Assembly: GCF_022581195.2 (NCBI RefSeq)
Contig: NC_061454.1
Coordinates: forward strand, 3,906,001-3,970,000
From: Helicoverpa zea
Taxonomy: Eukaryota > Arthropoda > Insecta > Lepidoptera > Noctuidae
Direction: 5' to 3'
Length of the DNA: 64,000 bases
Part shown: in pieces, positions 13,145 to 22,379 of the stretch
Numbering within the stretch: position 1 is the stretch's first letter
Layout of the letters: each line of letters opens with the position of its first letter
Notes under the pieces: generated by a model
Databases searched by the model: none
The model's input: the letters and a program-made list of their open reading frames with translations, nothing else
What the model was told of the DNA's origin: nothing
Translations under genes and position numbers: made by a program

Positions 13145-15290
13145 ACTCGCGGACGCTGATGACGAAGTGATCAATGAGAGAAACTTTAGTGCCGGACAGA
13201 TGTGATTGTGACTCAGACTCGAGAGTGGACCTGTTTTCTTATTCGGAGGCAGATAACGGACCTTGTATATAATCACTTCACTTTTTCATCTATCCAAGTC
13301 GTCGAAATCGTATATCATGTTGACTTATGTAAATAGTTTCTCTATCACTGTTTATTTCTTCTTTTATACATGATAATTGATCCGGCGTAAAATTAAAGTA
13401 AGCTACTCGTTCGGTTAATTTATTTGACTATTAAGTGCGAACATGTGATCTAGTGACTTTATTTTTTTTGGACACTGTCGTTCGGAAATTAATGAGACCA
13501 GTTTACAGACGATTTATTTCTATCATCAACTCATTTTGTATTTATTCTAAATTGGACTTATTGGTTTCCTTACGCGGTCAGCTGTGTTATTTATTTATTC
13601 GTAGGTATCGTACATACTCGACTGAGCATCCCAAGGAGACACGAACGCAAACTGAATCAAATGTACGAGACTTTAAATGATATTTCTTAATATCGTTCCA
13701 AAGTTAATACTCAAGTTTTTCAAAGAAGTTATTCGCAAATATTAAAACAGCGGCAATAATCATTTGAGTTTTATAAATACTTTCTATTTTATGGACGTCC
13801 GCGTTGGGTGCATGCTCGCATAACTGTTTTGAGATACAACAGCGAAATTATCTTGTAATTATAATTTCATATTATAATTAAACCGGCTAATGGAATTTAA
13901 GGCTTAATAGCATTTGCATAAAGTGTCTTCTTGGGTGTTCAGCGGCGGAGGTAGCATTGGGCCTTATCAGTCAGTAAGTAGCGCCATCGTAAAAGTGTCC
14001 CACATTACGAGATAAACGCTCTGGAGAATTTTAATTAAATATTAAACGAATTAAATAATCAGTATTATACGTATAATATTGTATGCGTGTTGCGTCCGAT
14101 ACAGCGAGATAGTGTTGCACGCAAACTCGGCTGATACCCGTTACACGTTTTATACATATGCTCGTCCCTTCAACTCTTAGTGTATGTAAGTGCATGTGCT
14201 ATTACAATAGTAACGTTGTGTTTCAACGCTTTTATACTAATGTTATTGTAGTTAGACAGATTACATCGCAAACTATTCACTTGGCGAGTTCATTCGAAAC
14301 CTCATAACCCTTTGGACTAACATCACTAACTTTGAATTCATTATTGAATTAACATTGACCCTTATTGACAAAATTTTGACCTTTTTCTTTGGACAAAATG
14401 TTTTGACATTCCAAATTTGATAGTTTGCCAGTAAATGTGGAAGCTTTATGATCATGCAAGTAATTATATCAACTTGAATGATATTTCAAATGTGATATAA
14501 ACATAGTTATAGCCAGTAAGTTTGTATAGCTAGCGTAATCCTACTGAGCTTAATTTATGTGTGTAACAAATACACAGAACATACTAACTCGTCAAGTATG
14601 TTTTTATATAAAAAAATATTTATTAAAAAAACATGTTTTAATTTATTTTATTTTACTTTAAAATTAATTAACATTTTAAAGTAAAATAACGTGTTAGTTT
14701 TAGTGAAAAATCCGATGTTAAAACAATCGGTATTATTTAAAACAGGTATTCGAGTACTTATCAAATGTATTGTTAAAATTTAAAAAGCGCTTAAAAATCG
14801 GATCTCTGTACATAGGTAACTTTTTAAAAATGTTTTGGAATTCAATGACAGAGTCTGAAGAACTGATACCACATCGGATTTAAAAGACTGAAGTTTTTTT
14901 TATATAATTTTCGTAGTTATAATATCCATGACTGGATTTATTAAAGCCATCGTTTTTGAATTTTAGCATGATAGCTATTGTGATAAAAAAAGTATTTTAA
15001 CTGTAATTTAAAACCGAAACCAGTGTTATGAATTACGAAAATCGAATTGGTGCCATTTTTTAACTTTTTTACGCCTGACAGCTTTTTTTACCAGTTTTAA
15101 TCAAAATTATTATTCTGCCTAATTGAATTGTCATTGTGAAATATTTTTACGCATGTAAATATTGTCCTTATTGATTATTTTAAGTTATTTATGTGAATGT
15201 TAATATTAGGTAAAAATACAATTGAAATCAGCTGAACATTATCTGAATCTCAAATCTTATTATTGTATAATAAATGTACCTTTTGAAATA
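13145..15290 (+). other. wg 3' UTR and flank (extent uncertain)
   Basis: AT-rich non-coding DNA directly after the wg stop. The first canonical AATAAA that I found on the + strand is at 15269-15274, which would allow a 3' UTR of about 2.1 kb. An earlier variant, ATTAAA near 13393, would give a short one. RNA data are needed to choose. Confidence 0.4.
14648..14689. repeat. perfect 17-bp inverted repeat (hairpin)
   Basis: TTATTTTACTTTAAAAT at 14648-14664 is the exact reverse complement of 14673-14689, with an 8-base loop. It lies in the likely wg 3' region, so it could form a stem in the transcript. It may equally be a chance product of AT-rich DNA. Confidence 0.6.
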
Positions 15291-17115
15291 TATTTCGTCC
15301 AGTAACCGCTTTTGGGGTTGACACAATTTATTATAATATTGGTTGTACATTAGCAGTATCTATTTATAATTAAAATATTGATTAGTTGTTACTAAAAATA
15401 TTAAATTGATCAAAAAACTTAACTGTAATTGTTTTATTTTTTTACGTTAAGACTCCTCATTACCTTTTTCATCTCACAAATCACATGATAAAAATTAAAG
15501 GAATCATAACACGTTTACTGATATTCCGTTTCTTTCAAATTCATTCTGACTACATAATTCCTCATAAAACATTAACATAACAAGACCTACAGCATCTTCC
15601 ATAGATTTCCTTCATATATTACACAGCTAGGCTTATGTTTCTTAACAACACAAACTGTATTATGCAAGACAGTTACAAAATCTTCAAGACAAGAACATCT
15701 CCATTAGACCTCTATTATCTATCTTTACGTTAGTCGAACCTATCTTCTGTCTTGCTCCTTCGTATGGTAAAACGAGTCGATGTTAAAAGCATTAATTTCG
15801 ATATATAGCATAATACATCCCCAAAGATGTCTCCTCGATAAACGATGTTCTTATTTTGAAATTTATGCGCGCGCATTTATTTATGCAACTGTCACATAGG
15901 GCTGTCTATGTTCCTCATTCCTATCGAACTAATGGAGAGGATTTGTATCAGTTATTCCATTGCCAGAAGATTTGATTTATTCGAAAACTATGTTTTAAGT
16001 CCAGCGGTCTTAGCATTTGAAAGGTGCACATGATGGAGTGTTGAAAATTTCAGTTTAAATGTTGCTGAAAGTATGTCGTAAAGAAAATAACTCGGCTGAA
16101 ATAGTATCTTTAAAGTTCACAGTTTCATAAAGTTGCATGTCATATAAATGAAATGGCAGCCCTGCAGCGTACGCCATTTTGTTTTATTGCGAACGCAACC
16201 GTTGTAGTTTTGATAGCGTGCAATTTTCTGAAACAGCTTTATTTTCTAGCAGGCTCTTTTGCCGACGAACAATGCACCTTAACAAATTTGACTTAAGGTG
16301 TGTTTTAAGTTGGCTTTGTTTGAAGAAAGTGAAAAGTCGTTGAGTGTTGGTGGTCGAGTGCGCCCTCGGGTGAGTTCCCACGAGTATCGGGCCCACTGGA
16401 AAATTTATGTTTATGAGCAGAGAAATCTGTCATAACAGATACGAACGGCGCGGCTGAATCTGAAATAGCGTGAATAATTTTTCATGCAAAAGGATTTTGG
16501 CCGTATGAATGGTATTTCTTTGTAATACACTTACTAATATTGTAGATGTGAAAGTAACTCTGTCTGCTCGCTTTTTCAGCTAACACTACTGAATCGATTT
16601 AAATATTTGGTACTTTTAGACTATCTGCTGAACCCTGAAGAAATACCTACATTGTGTATTATATTTTTCTCAAATGCAAGAAGTAGTGTGAGGACGCGGA
16701 AGAATCACGGGGATCAGCCAGTGTAAATACGGGATTTGGATAAGTATAAAGTCTGCCATGGATTGGTGGTGTGAGATCGCTTAAAAGCCTTTTCATGACC
16801 CAATAGTTGATGTTTTTATTTTATTAGGAGATGATATCTTCTTTTAATCTTGCAAGTTCGTATTCATATTCTAGGAAAGTATTAAATAACGGAATGGTTT
16901 GTAGATCAATTTATGAACTATGTACCTACTGCAGTTAGTAAATAATCTATAACTTACATGCGTACGTAAATGTACGTAAAATCTACACTCGTATTAAGGA
17001 AATGACAAATTGCTGGATAATGCATAAAAATACCATAACCCTTATCAAAATGCTTTATTGAATTCGCATACTGAAATTGGTGTGATCGTAAATTTTATTA
17101 TTTCTTCAAATAAAT
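15291..17115. other. intergenic, wg to astacin-like gene
   Basis: AT-rich DNA with no supported gene. A decayed Helitron-like fragment is recognisable near 16535-16620 (the GTGAAAGTAACTCTGTCTG motif). The promoter of the downstream gene should lie just left of 17116, but I see no decisive core element. Confidence 0.5.
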
Positions 17116-17182
17116 ATGCCTTTACGTGGTTCAGTGAATTGTTTGAATTTATTTTTTATTGTTCTTCTTACATTTCTAAAAC
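17116..17182 (+). CDS. astacin-like pseudoprotease, exon 1 (signal peptide)
   Basis: This short exon is not obvious from reading frames alone. The ATG at 17116 is followed by a short basic n-region (MPLRGSVN) and a hydrophobic run (CLNLFFIVLLTFL), giving 22 codons plus one base, then a consensus donor C|GTGAGT. The phase (one base over) is exactly the phase needed by the orphan acceptor at 18050; the junction codon becomes CAT (His). With this exon the six exons sum to 1230 nt, or 410 codons including stop. The predicted product is therefore secreted. Support comes from phase, donor quality and signal-peptide character; no homology search was done. Confidence 0.72.
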
Positions 17183-18049
17183 GTGAGTGCTTATAGTGTT
17201 ATTAATTAAATTATATACTTCCTCGCTGGATATAAACTTGCAAAATACATCTGCTTCTTCTCGCTGCTTCACCCGCGTTCCTTGTGCAAATCTTCCCGTA
17301 GCTAGATAAAATGTAGCATACCCAGGTATTGTGTAGCTTCCTAACAGTGAAAAATGTTTTCAAATCCATTGGTCTGATCAGGAAAAAAATATTATCAAAG
17401 AAAATTATTATTTTGTCTCCCCATGTTTAAAAAAATAAACCAATCGCTGGTGTCTTGAAATTGTTTAACATTTATGTCTCTGTTAGAAATACCTACAGCC
17501 TCAATTTTTCGTTTAGTCGTTTCTAAAAGCTATTTTCATCTTATAGTGGCGAATGAAACAAATTAATTAGTCCATCTTTTAGGTAACCCTAAAATAATGA
17601 ATACATATTGTTCATTTTCTCTCACAAAAAAATAGCAACGAAGATACAACACGATTTATTTTTGTGTTACGTCACTTCTAATTCAATTTTACATAGAAGT
17701 GTCGTCACGAGCCATCGCTCTCAATCTTTGTTTCATTATAACTTAGTAAATATTTTTGTTATACTAAAAAAACCGGCCAAGTGCGAGACTCGCGCATGAA
17801 GTGTTCCGTACCAGAGCAAAAATAAGCAAAAAATCACGCTTGTTGTATGGGAGCCCCCCAAAATATTTATTTTATTCTAGTTTTCAGTATTTGTTGTTAT
17901 AGCGGCAACAGAAATACATCATCTGTGAAAATTTCAGCTCTCTAACTATCACGGTACAGAACCCCAAAAATACGTATTTTTTGGAAATCGAAAATGCGGA
18001 CTAATATTATCACTATTTTTTAACCTTGTCAGAACTATAGCTTTTTCAG
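17183..18049 (+). other. intron 1 of the astacin-like gene
   Basis: Bounded by GTGAGT and TTTTTCAG (867 bp). It contains a decayed Helitron-like segment (about 17215-17400) and a copy of the CCGGCCAAGTGCGAG repeat (17769-17971). No other signal was seen. Confidence 0.65.
17769..17971 (+). repeat. interspersed repeat with CCGGCCAAGTGCGAG start (short form)
   Basis: Starts AACCGGCCAAGTGCGAG and ends ACAGAACCCCAAAAA, a common lepidopteran interspersed repeat whose 5' and 3' ends match those of the much longer element at 22705-24877. No coding capacity; class uncertain. Confidence 0.75.
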
Positions 18050-18310
18050 ATACTCACTCCACAAAGACAATCGGAAAACAGCAAGAGTACTTCCATGCAG
18101 TCAAAAAATCTGTCAGTGAGGTCAATAACCTTCACTCCAAATTCAAACGTCCTGATTGGGCCACTAATATTCTCAGGCAAGATGAAGAAGAATATCTATT
18201 GGACGCTGGAGAAGAATTGGGTTTCGATCTAAATGATGAAGAGAGAAAAAAGTTTAAACTATGGGTTGATGGCGTCATACCTTACTATATTGATGTTGTT
18301 TCTTATGACG
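18050..18310 (+). CDS. astacin-like pseudoprotease, exon 2 (propeptide and N-terminus)
   Basis: The acceptor is AGCTTTTTCAG and the donor is GACG|GTATTT (phase 1). Residues about 24-110 include a charged, propeptide-like stretch (HSTKTIGKQQEYFHAVKKS, then KFKRPDWATNIL and an acidic DEEEYLLDAGEEL), followed by RKKFKLWVDGVIPYYID. The last segment matches the astacin N-terminus, where R-x-WP-x-G-x-(I/V)PY-x-I starts the catalytic domain after propeptide removal. The usual FxGD aspartate-switch motif of astacin propeptides is not recognisable. No cysteine is present in the exon. Confidence 0.82.
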
Positions 18311-18337
18311 GTATTTTTTTGACTACTTTTTTGTGTA

Positions 18338-18905
18338 CTAGCAATTTTCCCTCGGTTCCACCCACATTTTAAACTTCTCCCCGTTCACAGTAAAATACCT
18401 ACTTCATCATCCTCCGAGCCTTTTCCCAATCATGTTGGGGTCGGCTTCCAGTCTAACCGGATTCAGCTGAGTACCAGTGCTTTACAAGAAGCGACTGCCT
18501 ATCTGACCTCCTCAACCCAGTTACCCGGGCAACCCGATACCCCTTGGTTAGACTGGTGTCAGACTTACTGGCTTCTGACTACCCGTAACGACTGCCAAGG
18601 ATGTTCAATGACAGCCGGGACCTACAGTTTAACGTGCCATCCGAAACACAGTCCATGGTGTCTAAGATATACTTAGAAAGTACATACAAACTTAGAAAAG
18701 TTGCATTGGTACTTGCCTGACCTGGGATCGAACCCGCGCCCTCATACTTGAGAGGTTGGTCCTTACCCACTAGGACACCACGACTTTTAGTAAAATACCT
18801 ACTTCAACCGGGAATAATGTAGTTTGACAACAGTAGAAAAGGTTTTAAAATCGGATCAGTGGTTTTGGAGCCTTTAGAGTTGTACTACTCAGCGCACTAA
18901 TAAAG
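18338..18905 (-). mobile_element. Helitron-like non-autonomous element, interrupted by a SINE
   Basis: On the - strand its 3' end reads GGGAAAATTGCTAG, the CTAG terminus typical of lepidopteran Helitrons, at 18338-18341. The body resumes after the SINE at 18807. The 5' end is unclear. Confidence 0.45.
18407..18788 (-). mobile_element. full-length tRNA-derived SINE with 18-bp target duplication
   Basis: On the - strand it has a tRNA-like head with a Pol III B box (GGTTCGATCCC), a body shared with at least seven other copies in the window, and an ATGATG-type 3' end. It is flanked by a perfect direct repeat, AGTAAAATACCTACTTCA, at 18389-18406 and 18789-18806, the hallmark of LINE-mediated insertion. 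This is the only copy here with both the head and the whole body. Confidence 0.88.
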
Positions 18906-18920
18906 AGTATCCACAAACTT

Positions 18921-19082
18921 CACACATTTTTTTAAGCGGCCTATAGTTTGGTTGTAGTCTCATAAATCAGTTCAAAGATGAATGGTAGTACGCACACAAC
19001 AACGATCACATATGTGGCCGGTATCAGGCCGACTAAAAACTCTCAGGCCCACTGTCGCCCGACTGTTTAGTCTGATGTGTGC
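18921..19082. mobile_element. MITE with TAGTCGGCC-type ends (diverged copy)
   Basis: Starts CACACATTTTTTTAAGCGGCC and ends GACTGTTTAGTCTGATGTGTG. The interior shares TCATAAATCAG, AAGATGAATGGTA and GCCGGTATCAGRCCGACT with copies near 37.8, 59.5, 61.1 and 63.3 kb. Confidence 0.7.
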
Positions 19083-19188
19083 AAATAGGCCTAGGCCGAG
19101 GCCTCTGACAAAACTTTGGGGAAAAAGCTATAATAAGTACTAAAGATTCAGAATATAACGTTAATATGTTCTTTCATACATCCTGCAG

Positions 19189-19376
19189 ACAAGGTTATTC
19201 GTGATCGAATCCGTTCTTTCCTGTACGAGGTCAACGCTGCAACGAAAATAAGCTTCGTGGAACTGCCGAGTCCTCCAACTGATCTGAACACTCGATGGGT
19301 ATTCTTCATCAACCGTCGAGGCCAACTGGGCTGTTCTGACCATTCCATACAGAACTTAACTATCCAAGGAGTTCAG
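19189..19376 (+). CDS. astacin-like pseudoprotease, exon 3
   Basis: The acceptor is CATCCTGCAG and the donor is TTCAG|GTGTGC (phase 0). Residues 111-172 read KVIRDRIRSFLYEVNAATKISFVELP, the astacin helix and beta-strand that normally carries the first cysteine of the domain-closing disulfide (Cys42 in crayfish astacin). Here Ser-Phe stands at that place and there is no Cys. The exon ends with FFINRRGQLGCSDHS; the GC is the family's Cys64 equivalent (residue 158). An N-glycosylation sequon, NLT, follows at residue 165. The antisense open frames at 19148-19348 are shadows of this exon. Confidence 0.85.
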
Positions 19377-19555
19377 GTGTGCTTTTAATTACTTGTCAAA
19401 ATCAAAACGGCGGACATGTCACCGTTTTCAGTCTTGTTTTGCACCTAGCACATTTTATTTATAAACTTACCTATACAACAAATTAAATCTACATATTTAC
19501 AAAAGGCAAAACTGTTTATCGAAAAAATAACATCCCTACATGTATTTCCTACATG

Positions 19556-19740
19556 TATGTATTTTATTGTCTCCCGAGCCTTCACCCGACTATGTTGAGT
19601 TCTAAGTTTGTACGTACTTTTAAGTATATTTTAGACACCAATGGCTGATAAAAAGTGATTAATGCTCAATCCTTCTCCGTGTGAGAGGAGGCTTGTGCCC
19701 AGCAGTGGGACGATAAAAAATGCTGAAACGTAAAAAAGGC
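19556..19740. repeat. rearranged SINE fragment plus non-LTR tail fragment
   Basis: The SINE 3' segment (CTCCCGAGCCTTCACCCGAC) is followed by a 5' body segment of the same family in inverted orientation, then a GTGTGAGAGGAGGCTTGTGCCC motif that also occurs at about 59850-59890. It lies within intron 3 of the astacin-like gene. Confidence 0.5.
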
Positions 19741-19802
19741 TGAAACGTTATGATTCCCGGAGCAATCGTTTTATTTACTACCATCCTTTTTATCATCGCC
19801 AG

Positions 19803-19944
19803 CCAGTGGTTTTGGGTTACGATTGCTTAGCAACGGGCAATGAACTGGCAGAGGCAGTGTTGGCGATTGCTGGAGTACCACCACAACACAATTCGCCCGA
19901 CCGAGACCTCGTCATTAAGGTTAATTATGAAAATATTATACCAG
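19803..19944 (+). CDS. astacin-like pseudoprotease, exon 4 (degenerate active site)
   Basis: The acceptor is TATCATCGCCAG and the donor is CCAG|GTATTT (phase 1). Residues 173-220 read PVVLGYDCLATG, where Cys180 is the Cys84 equivalent, and then the position of the zinc motif HExxHxxGxxHExxRxDRD. The motif reads EAVLAIAGVPPQHNSPDRD. All three zinc-ligand histidines (residues 189, 193, 199) are Glu, Ala and Pro, and the catalytic Glu (190) is Ala. The structural Gly196 and the PDRD segment are kept, and the following VKVNYENI-type strand (IKVNYENI) is typical of astacins. Peptidase activity is therefore not expected. The exon has no frameshift or stop. Confidence 0.9.
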
Positions 19945-20131
19945 GTATTTATTTTCTAAAATTTACTTACAAATTGAATAACAAAAGGTATTTTTACAAT
20001 GTTAATCCTTTTATAGAATTACTGACATACCTAAATTCGGATCACTGGAAAAATGCATTTTAATCCTAAACCTAATGACAGTAATGTTTGTAAAACATTA
20101 CATTATTATATTCTCGTACACTGTGTTTCAG

Positions 20132-20265
20132 AGAAAAAATATTTATTCGAAAAGCTGAAAGACAATGAATGGTTGTTCCACGATCTGAAATATGATGCAC
20201 GCAGCGCTGGTCATTTTAGTTTTCACAAACATTCAAGTAACGGACGTCTGACAATGGAAATTGTG
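20132..20265 (+). CDS. astacin-like pseudoprotease, exon 5 (Met-turn region)
   Basis: The acceptor is CTGTGTTTCAG and the donor is GTG|GTAAAA (phase 0). Residues 221-264 include FHDLKYDARSAGHFSFHKHSS, which aligns with the astacin Met-turn region YDYxSIMHYxxxAFSxNG. The invariant Met is Gly246 and the zinc-coordinating Tyr is Phe248, while the flanking His is kept. This is a second, independent sign that zinc binding has been lost. Confidence 0.85.
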
Positions 20266-20346
20266 GTAAAATTATTTACAGTTTTCTAACGCTGAAATTT
20301 TGTGTTTACGGATTTATAGAAATTTAAAAAATATATTTATTTACAG

Positions 20347-20784
20347 GATCCGCAGTATTTGTCATACAGTAATACCAACGAAGGGAGTAACAAATTAAGC
20401 ATCCTCGACATTCTAAAACTAAGAATGCTCTACAACTTTAGTGTAAGGCAAAAGTCTAGCAGAGGATCAGGGTGTGACAAGCTTTTCCAGAATTATAACA
20501 ACGAAGCCCCAAGTATGGGTGTTGCGTATAAATCAAGACCTAAGCCAAATCGTTACCTTGGGCAACCTGATGACCAGACTCCTGAACCAGATGCTGACCA
20601 AAATGATGATGAGATCATAGGAGAAGAAGAAATTGACGGTGAAAATGAAAATGATGACCCAGATGATGGCGAGGATGAAAGCAAGCCCAAAAAAGACTCA
20701 GAAAAATCAACTAAACATATATTTAGAGCACAGCACAAAATAAATTCTAAAGTGGGCCCACACCAACATAAAAAAATCTTGTAA
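20347..20784 (+). CDS. astacin-like pseudoprotease, terminal exon with acidic tail
   Basis: The acceptor is TATTTACAG. Residues 265-409 begin DPQYLSYSNTNEGSNKLSILDILKLRMLYNF, the C-terminal helix of the astacin domain. The final Cys of the family (Cys198, in the L-Y-x-C motif) is Phe295, matching the loss of its partner in exon 3. A new Cys sits at 307. After about residue 320 the sequence leaves the protease domain and becomes a low-complexity tail with runs of Asp/Glu (DADQNDDEIIGEEEIDG and more), then a Lys/His-rich end. Stop TAA is at 20782. The mature chain has only three cysteines (158, 180, 307). Confidence 0.88.
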   Translation, partial: DPQYLSYSNTNEGSNKLSILDILKLRMLYNFSVRQKSSRGSGCDKLFQNYNNEAPSMGVAYKSRPKPNRYLGQPDDQTPEPDADQNDDEIIGEEEIDGENENDDPDDGEDESKPKKDSEKSTKHIFRAQHKINSKVGPHQHKKIL

Positions 20785-20787
20785 GGC

Positions 20788-20793
20788 AATAAA
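20788..20793 (+). terminator. poly(A) signal of the astacin-like gene
   Basis: AATAAA begins four bases after the stop codon, so the 3' UTR would be only a few tens of bases and would end inside the gap before the Wnt6 stop codon. Confidence 0.7.
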
Positions 20794-20822
20794 GAAATGC
20801 ACAAATAATTAAGTATTAAACA

Positions 20823-20828
20823 TTTATT
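20823..20828 (-). terminator. poly(A) signal of Wnt6
   Basis: TTTATT on the + strand is AATAAA on the - strand, 15 bases past the Wnt6 stop. Cleavage 10-30 bases further on would run into the 3' end of the astacin-like gene. Confidence 0.6.
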
Positions 20829-20843
20829 ATATAGTCTATCACA

Positions 20844-21164
20844 TTATAAGCATGTTTGTATATTTCGTTTGACGTAGCATGTTTCACATATAACTTCGCA
20901 ACACCATTTGAATTGGCAGTTGCAATTTTCAGTGTCTCTGACAGAGGTTTCTTTGTAACCTCGTCTGCAGCATAATTGATCACAACTGTCGGTTCCTGCT
21001 GAACTCACGTTGCACTGGCGGCCTATAGTACCTAAGGAGCCAGTCTTCATGTTTGCAGAGCAGAAATCTGGTGACTCCTCGGAGTAGATGATGTCTTTCT
21101 TGCCAGGTTTTTTGATACTAGGACTTTCTGGCATGAAACTATCCCCGTCGTTACTTGCGATGAC
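20844..21164 (-). CDS. Wnt6: Wnt6, exon 6 (C-terminal cysteine-rich domain)
   Basis: The acceptor is TATCTTCAACAG, read on the - strand. The exon starts in phase 0 with VIASNDGDSF, then has a Lys-rich linker, KKDIIYSEESPDFCSANMKTGSLGTIGRQCN, the CDQLCCRRGY motif, CNCQFKWCCEVICETC and the ending QTCL with TAA at 20844-20846. The pattern SPDFC-x2-N-x-(K/R)TGS-x-GT-x-GR-x-CN matches Wnt6 rather than Wnt1, Wnt9 or Wnt10. One sequon (CNVSS) is present. The first seven codons of the longer open frame (up to 21185) are intron. Confidence 0.95.
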   Translation of the reverse strand, partial: VIASNDGDSFMPESPSIKKPGKKDIIYSEESPDFCSANMKTGSLGTIGRQCNVSSAGTDSCDQLCCRRGYKETSVRDTENCNCQFKWCCEVICETCYVKRNIQTCL

Positions 21165-21503
21165 CTGTTGAAGATAAACTTTCATATATTTAGCTTCTGA
21201 TACTGTAGTATTGGCACTATTAGGGGAAGTTGAATTATCAATTATGATTCAGAGTCGTGTAGCCTAGTTAAAGCACTTGCCACGTCAAGCAAGTACTAAC
21301 GTGACTTTCGTTAAAGCTGTATTTCTATGATTAACGCTCGGTATTTCTCTGTAAGAGGCGGTTTTTCACTTGATAGACTACATTCATCAACAGCACCAAT
21401 TGCTTGGTAATCTAGGATACTCACATTGCATTTGATTTTATCACAATATGTTCTTTTACCGTCAAACAAATAGAAAATGAAATCAACAATACTGCTAGCT
21501 CAC

Positions 21504-21644
21504 CTTGGCAGCACCTTCAAATCTGTCTCGTAGTCTATTGCCGACCTCTCTGAAGGTCGGCATTCTCCACCAACAAGTCTTTAGCGTGCATGAGCCTGAT
21601 AACCCATGGCACTTGCATTCCATCTTCATGTTGTTTTTAATTGC
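21504..21644 (-). CDS. Wnt6: Wnt6, exon 5 (palmitoleoylation-site exon)
   Basis: The exon has 47 codons, phase 0 at both ends, acceptor TCTTGTTCACAG and donor AAG|GTGAGC. It reads AIKNNMKMECKCHGLSGSC, with the lipid-acceptor Ser in CHGLSGSC, followed by TLKTCWWRMPTFREVGNRLRDRFEGAAK. REVG-x-RL-x-(D/E)RF is the Wnt6-type helix. All expected cysteines are present. Confidence 0.95.
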
Positions 21645-21881
21645 CTGTGAACAAGATGCACTAGTATTATAAAACAATCGTCATGCATTTCGTAAGGTGC
21701 CTCTTAACTTCTGATTTCATTGTCATCTTTTGAGTAATGTTCACTCTTCACTTATAACGCTTGTTATCTTTGTAAGTATTCTGATGGCGTCATTCACACT
21801 CACAGTATTTATTAGCAATTGCGATACAATTTGTAGAATCTAGATGAAATTTCTGATTCCCAATATAAAATTCTTACTAAC

Positions 21882-22085
21882 CAACCTCCCAGCATTATGG
21901 TTATGCAGTTTGATGAGGGTTTTTATATCGCTCCGTTTCCTGTAGCGACTGTCCATGAATTCCCTGGACTTCTTGAGGCCGAAGCGCACGTTGTCACTGC
22001 ATCCCCCCCATTGCCACCTCTCTGTTGGCACTTGGGAGGGGGGCAGAGGAACTGACTCGCGGCCACGACGGGGTTTTGGTGCTCC
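21882..22085 (-). CDS. Wnt6: Wnt6, exon 4
   Basis: The acceptor is AATTTTCCCCAG and the donor is TTG|GTTAGT (phase 0). It starts with a basic, proline-rich linker (GAPKPRRGRESVPLPPSQVP), then WQWGGCSDNVRFGLKKSREFMDSRYRKRSDIKTLIKLHNHNAGRL. The RxxRxDI-x-TL-x-(K/Q)LHN segment is the Wnt6 signature. A second GT at 21877 (GTAAGA) looks stronger but would shift the frame into a stop, so 21882 is chosen as the exon end. Confidence 0.93.
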
Positions 22086-22379
22086 CTGGGGAAAATTCTT
22101 TATTAGATTTATTATCTGCGGCATGTTCTGATATCGCAATGGTGTAATTGTGCTTTATACCTAAACGGCTTAAGTTGAAGGTACGTATTTAATTAATAAT
22201 GTATTTACTTGATGTGGATTAAGGTCACATTGTCTATCTCATTTCACAGAAGATTTTCTGGAGACTCGAAATTGAAACTTACTTCATAAATACATTTTCT
22301 AAGATAGTAAAAAAGCATTAGTTTAGAAGGCATAAAATACATAGTAGCCTACAAACAATTAGTAAAGATAATTATGAAC

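Larger units (their letters stand above)
18311..19188 (+). other. intron 2 of the astacin-like gene, filled with insertions
   Basis: This 878-bp intron is almost entirely mobile DNA: a Helitron-like copy (about 18338-18905) split by a full-length SINE with an 18-bp target duplication, then a TAGTCGGCC-end MITE (about 18921-19082). No coding signal is present. Confidence 0.8.

Noticed and set aside
12911..13205. ORFs on both strands over the wg terminal exon
   Set aside because: Shadows of the real wg frame, which carries the Wnt cysteine pattern.
16153..16296. 47-codon ORF with a hydrophobic start, considered as exon 1 of the astacin-like gene
   Set aside because: No in-frame donor in phase 1 after the hydrophobic segment; the exon at 17116-17182 fits phase and donor consensus.
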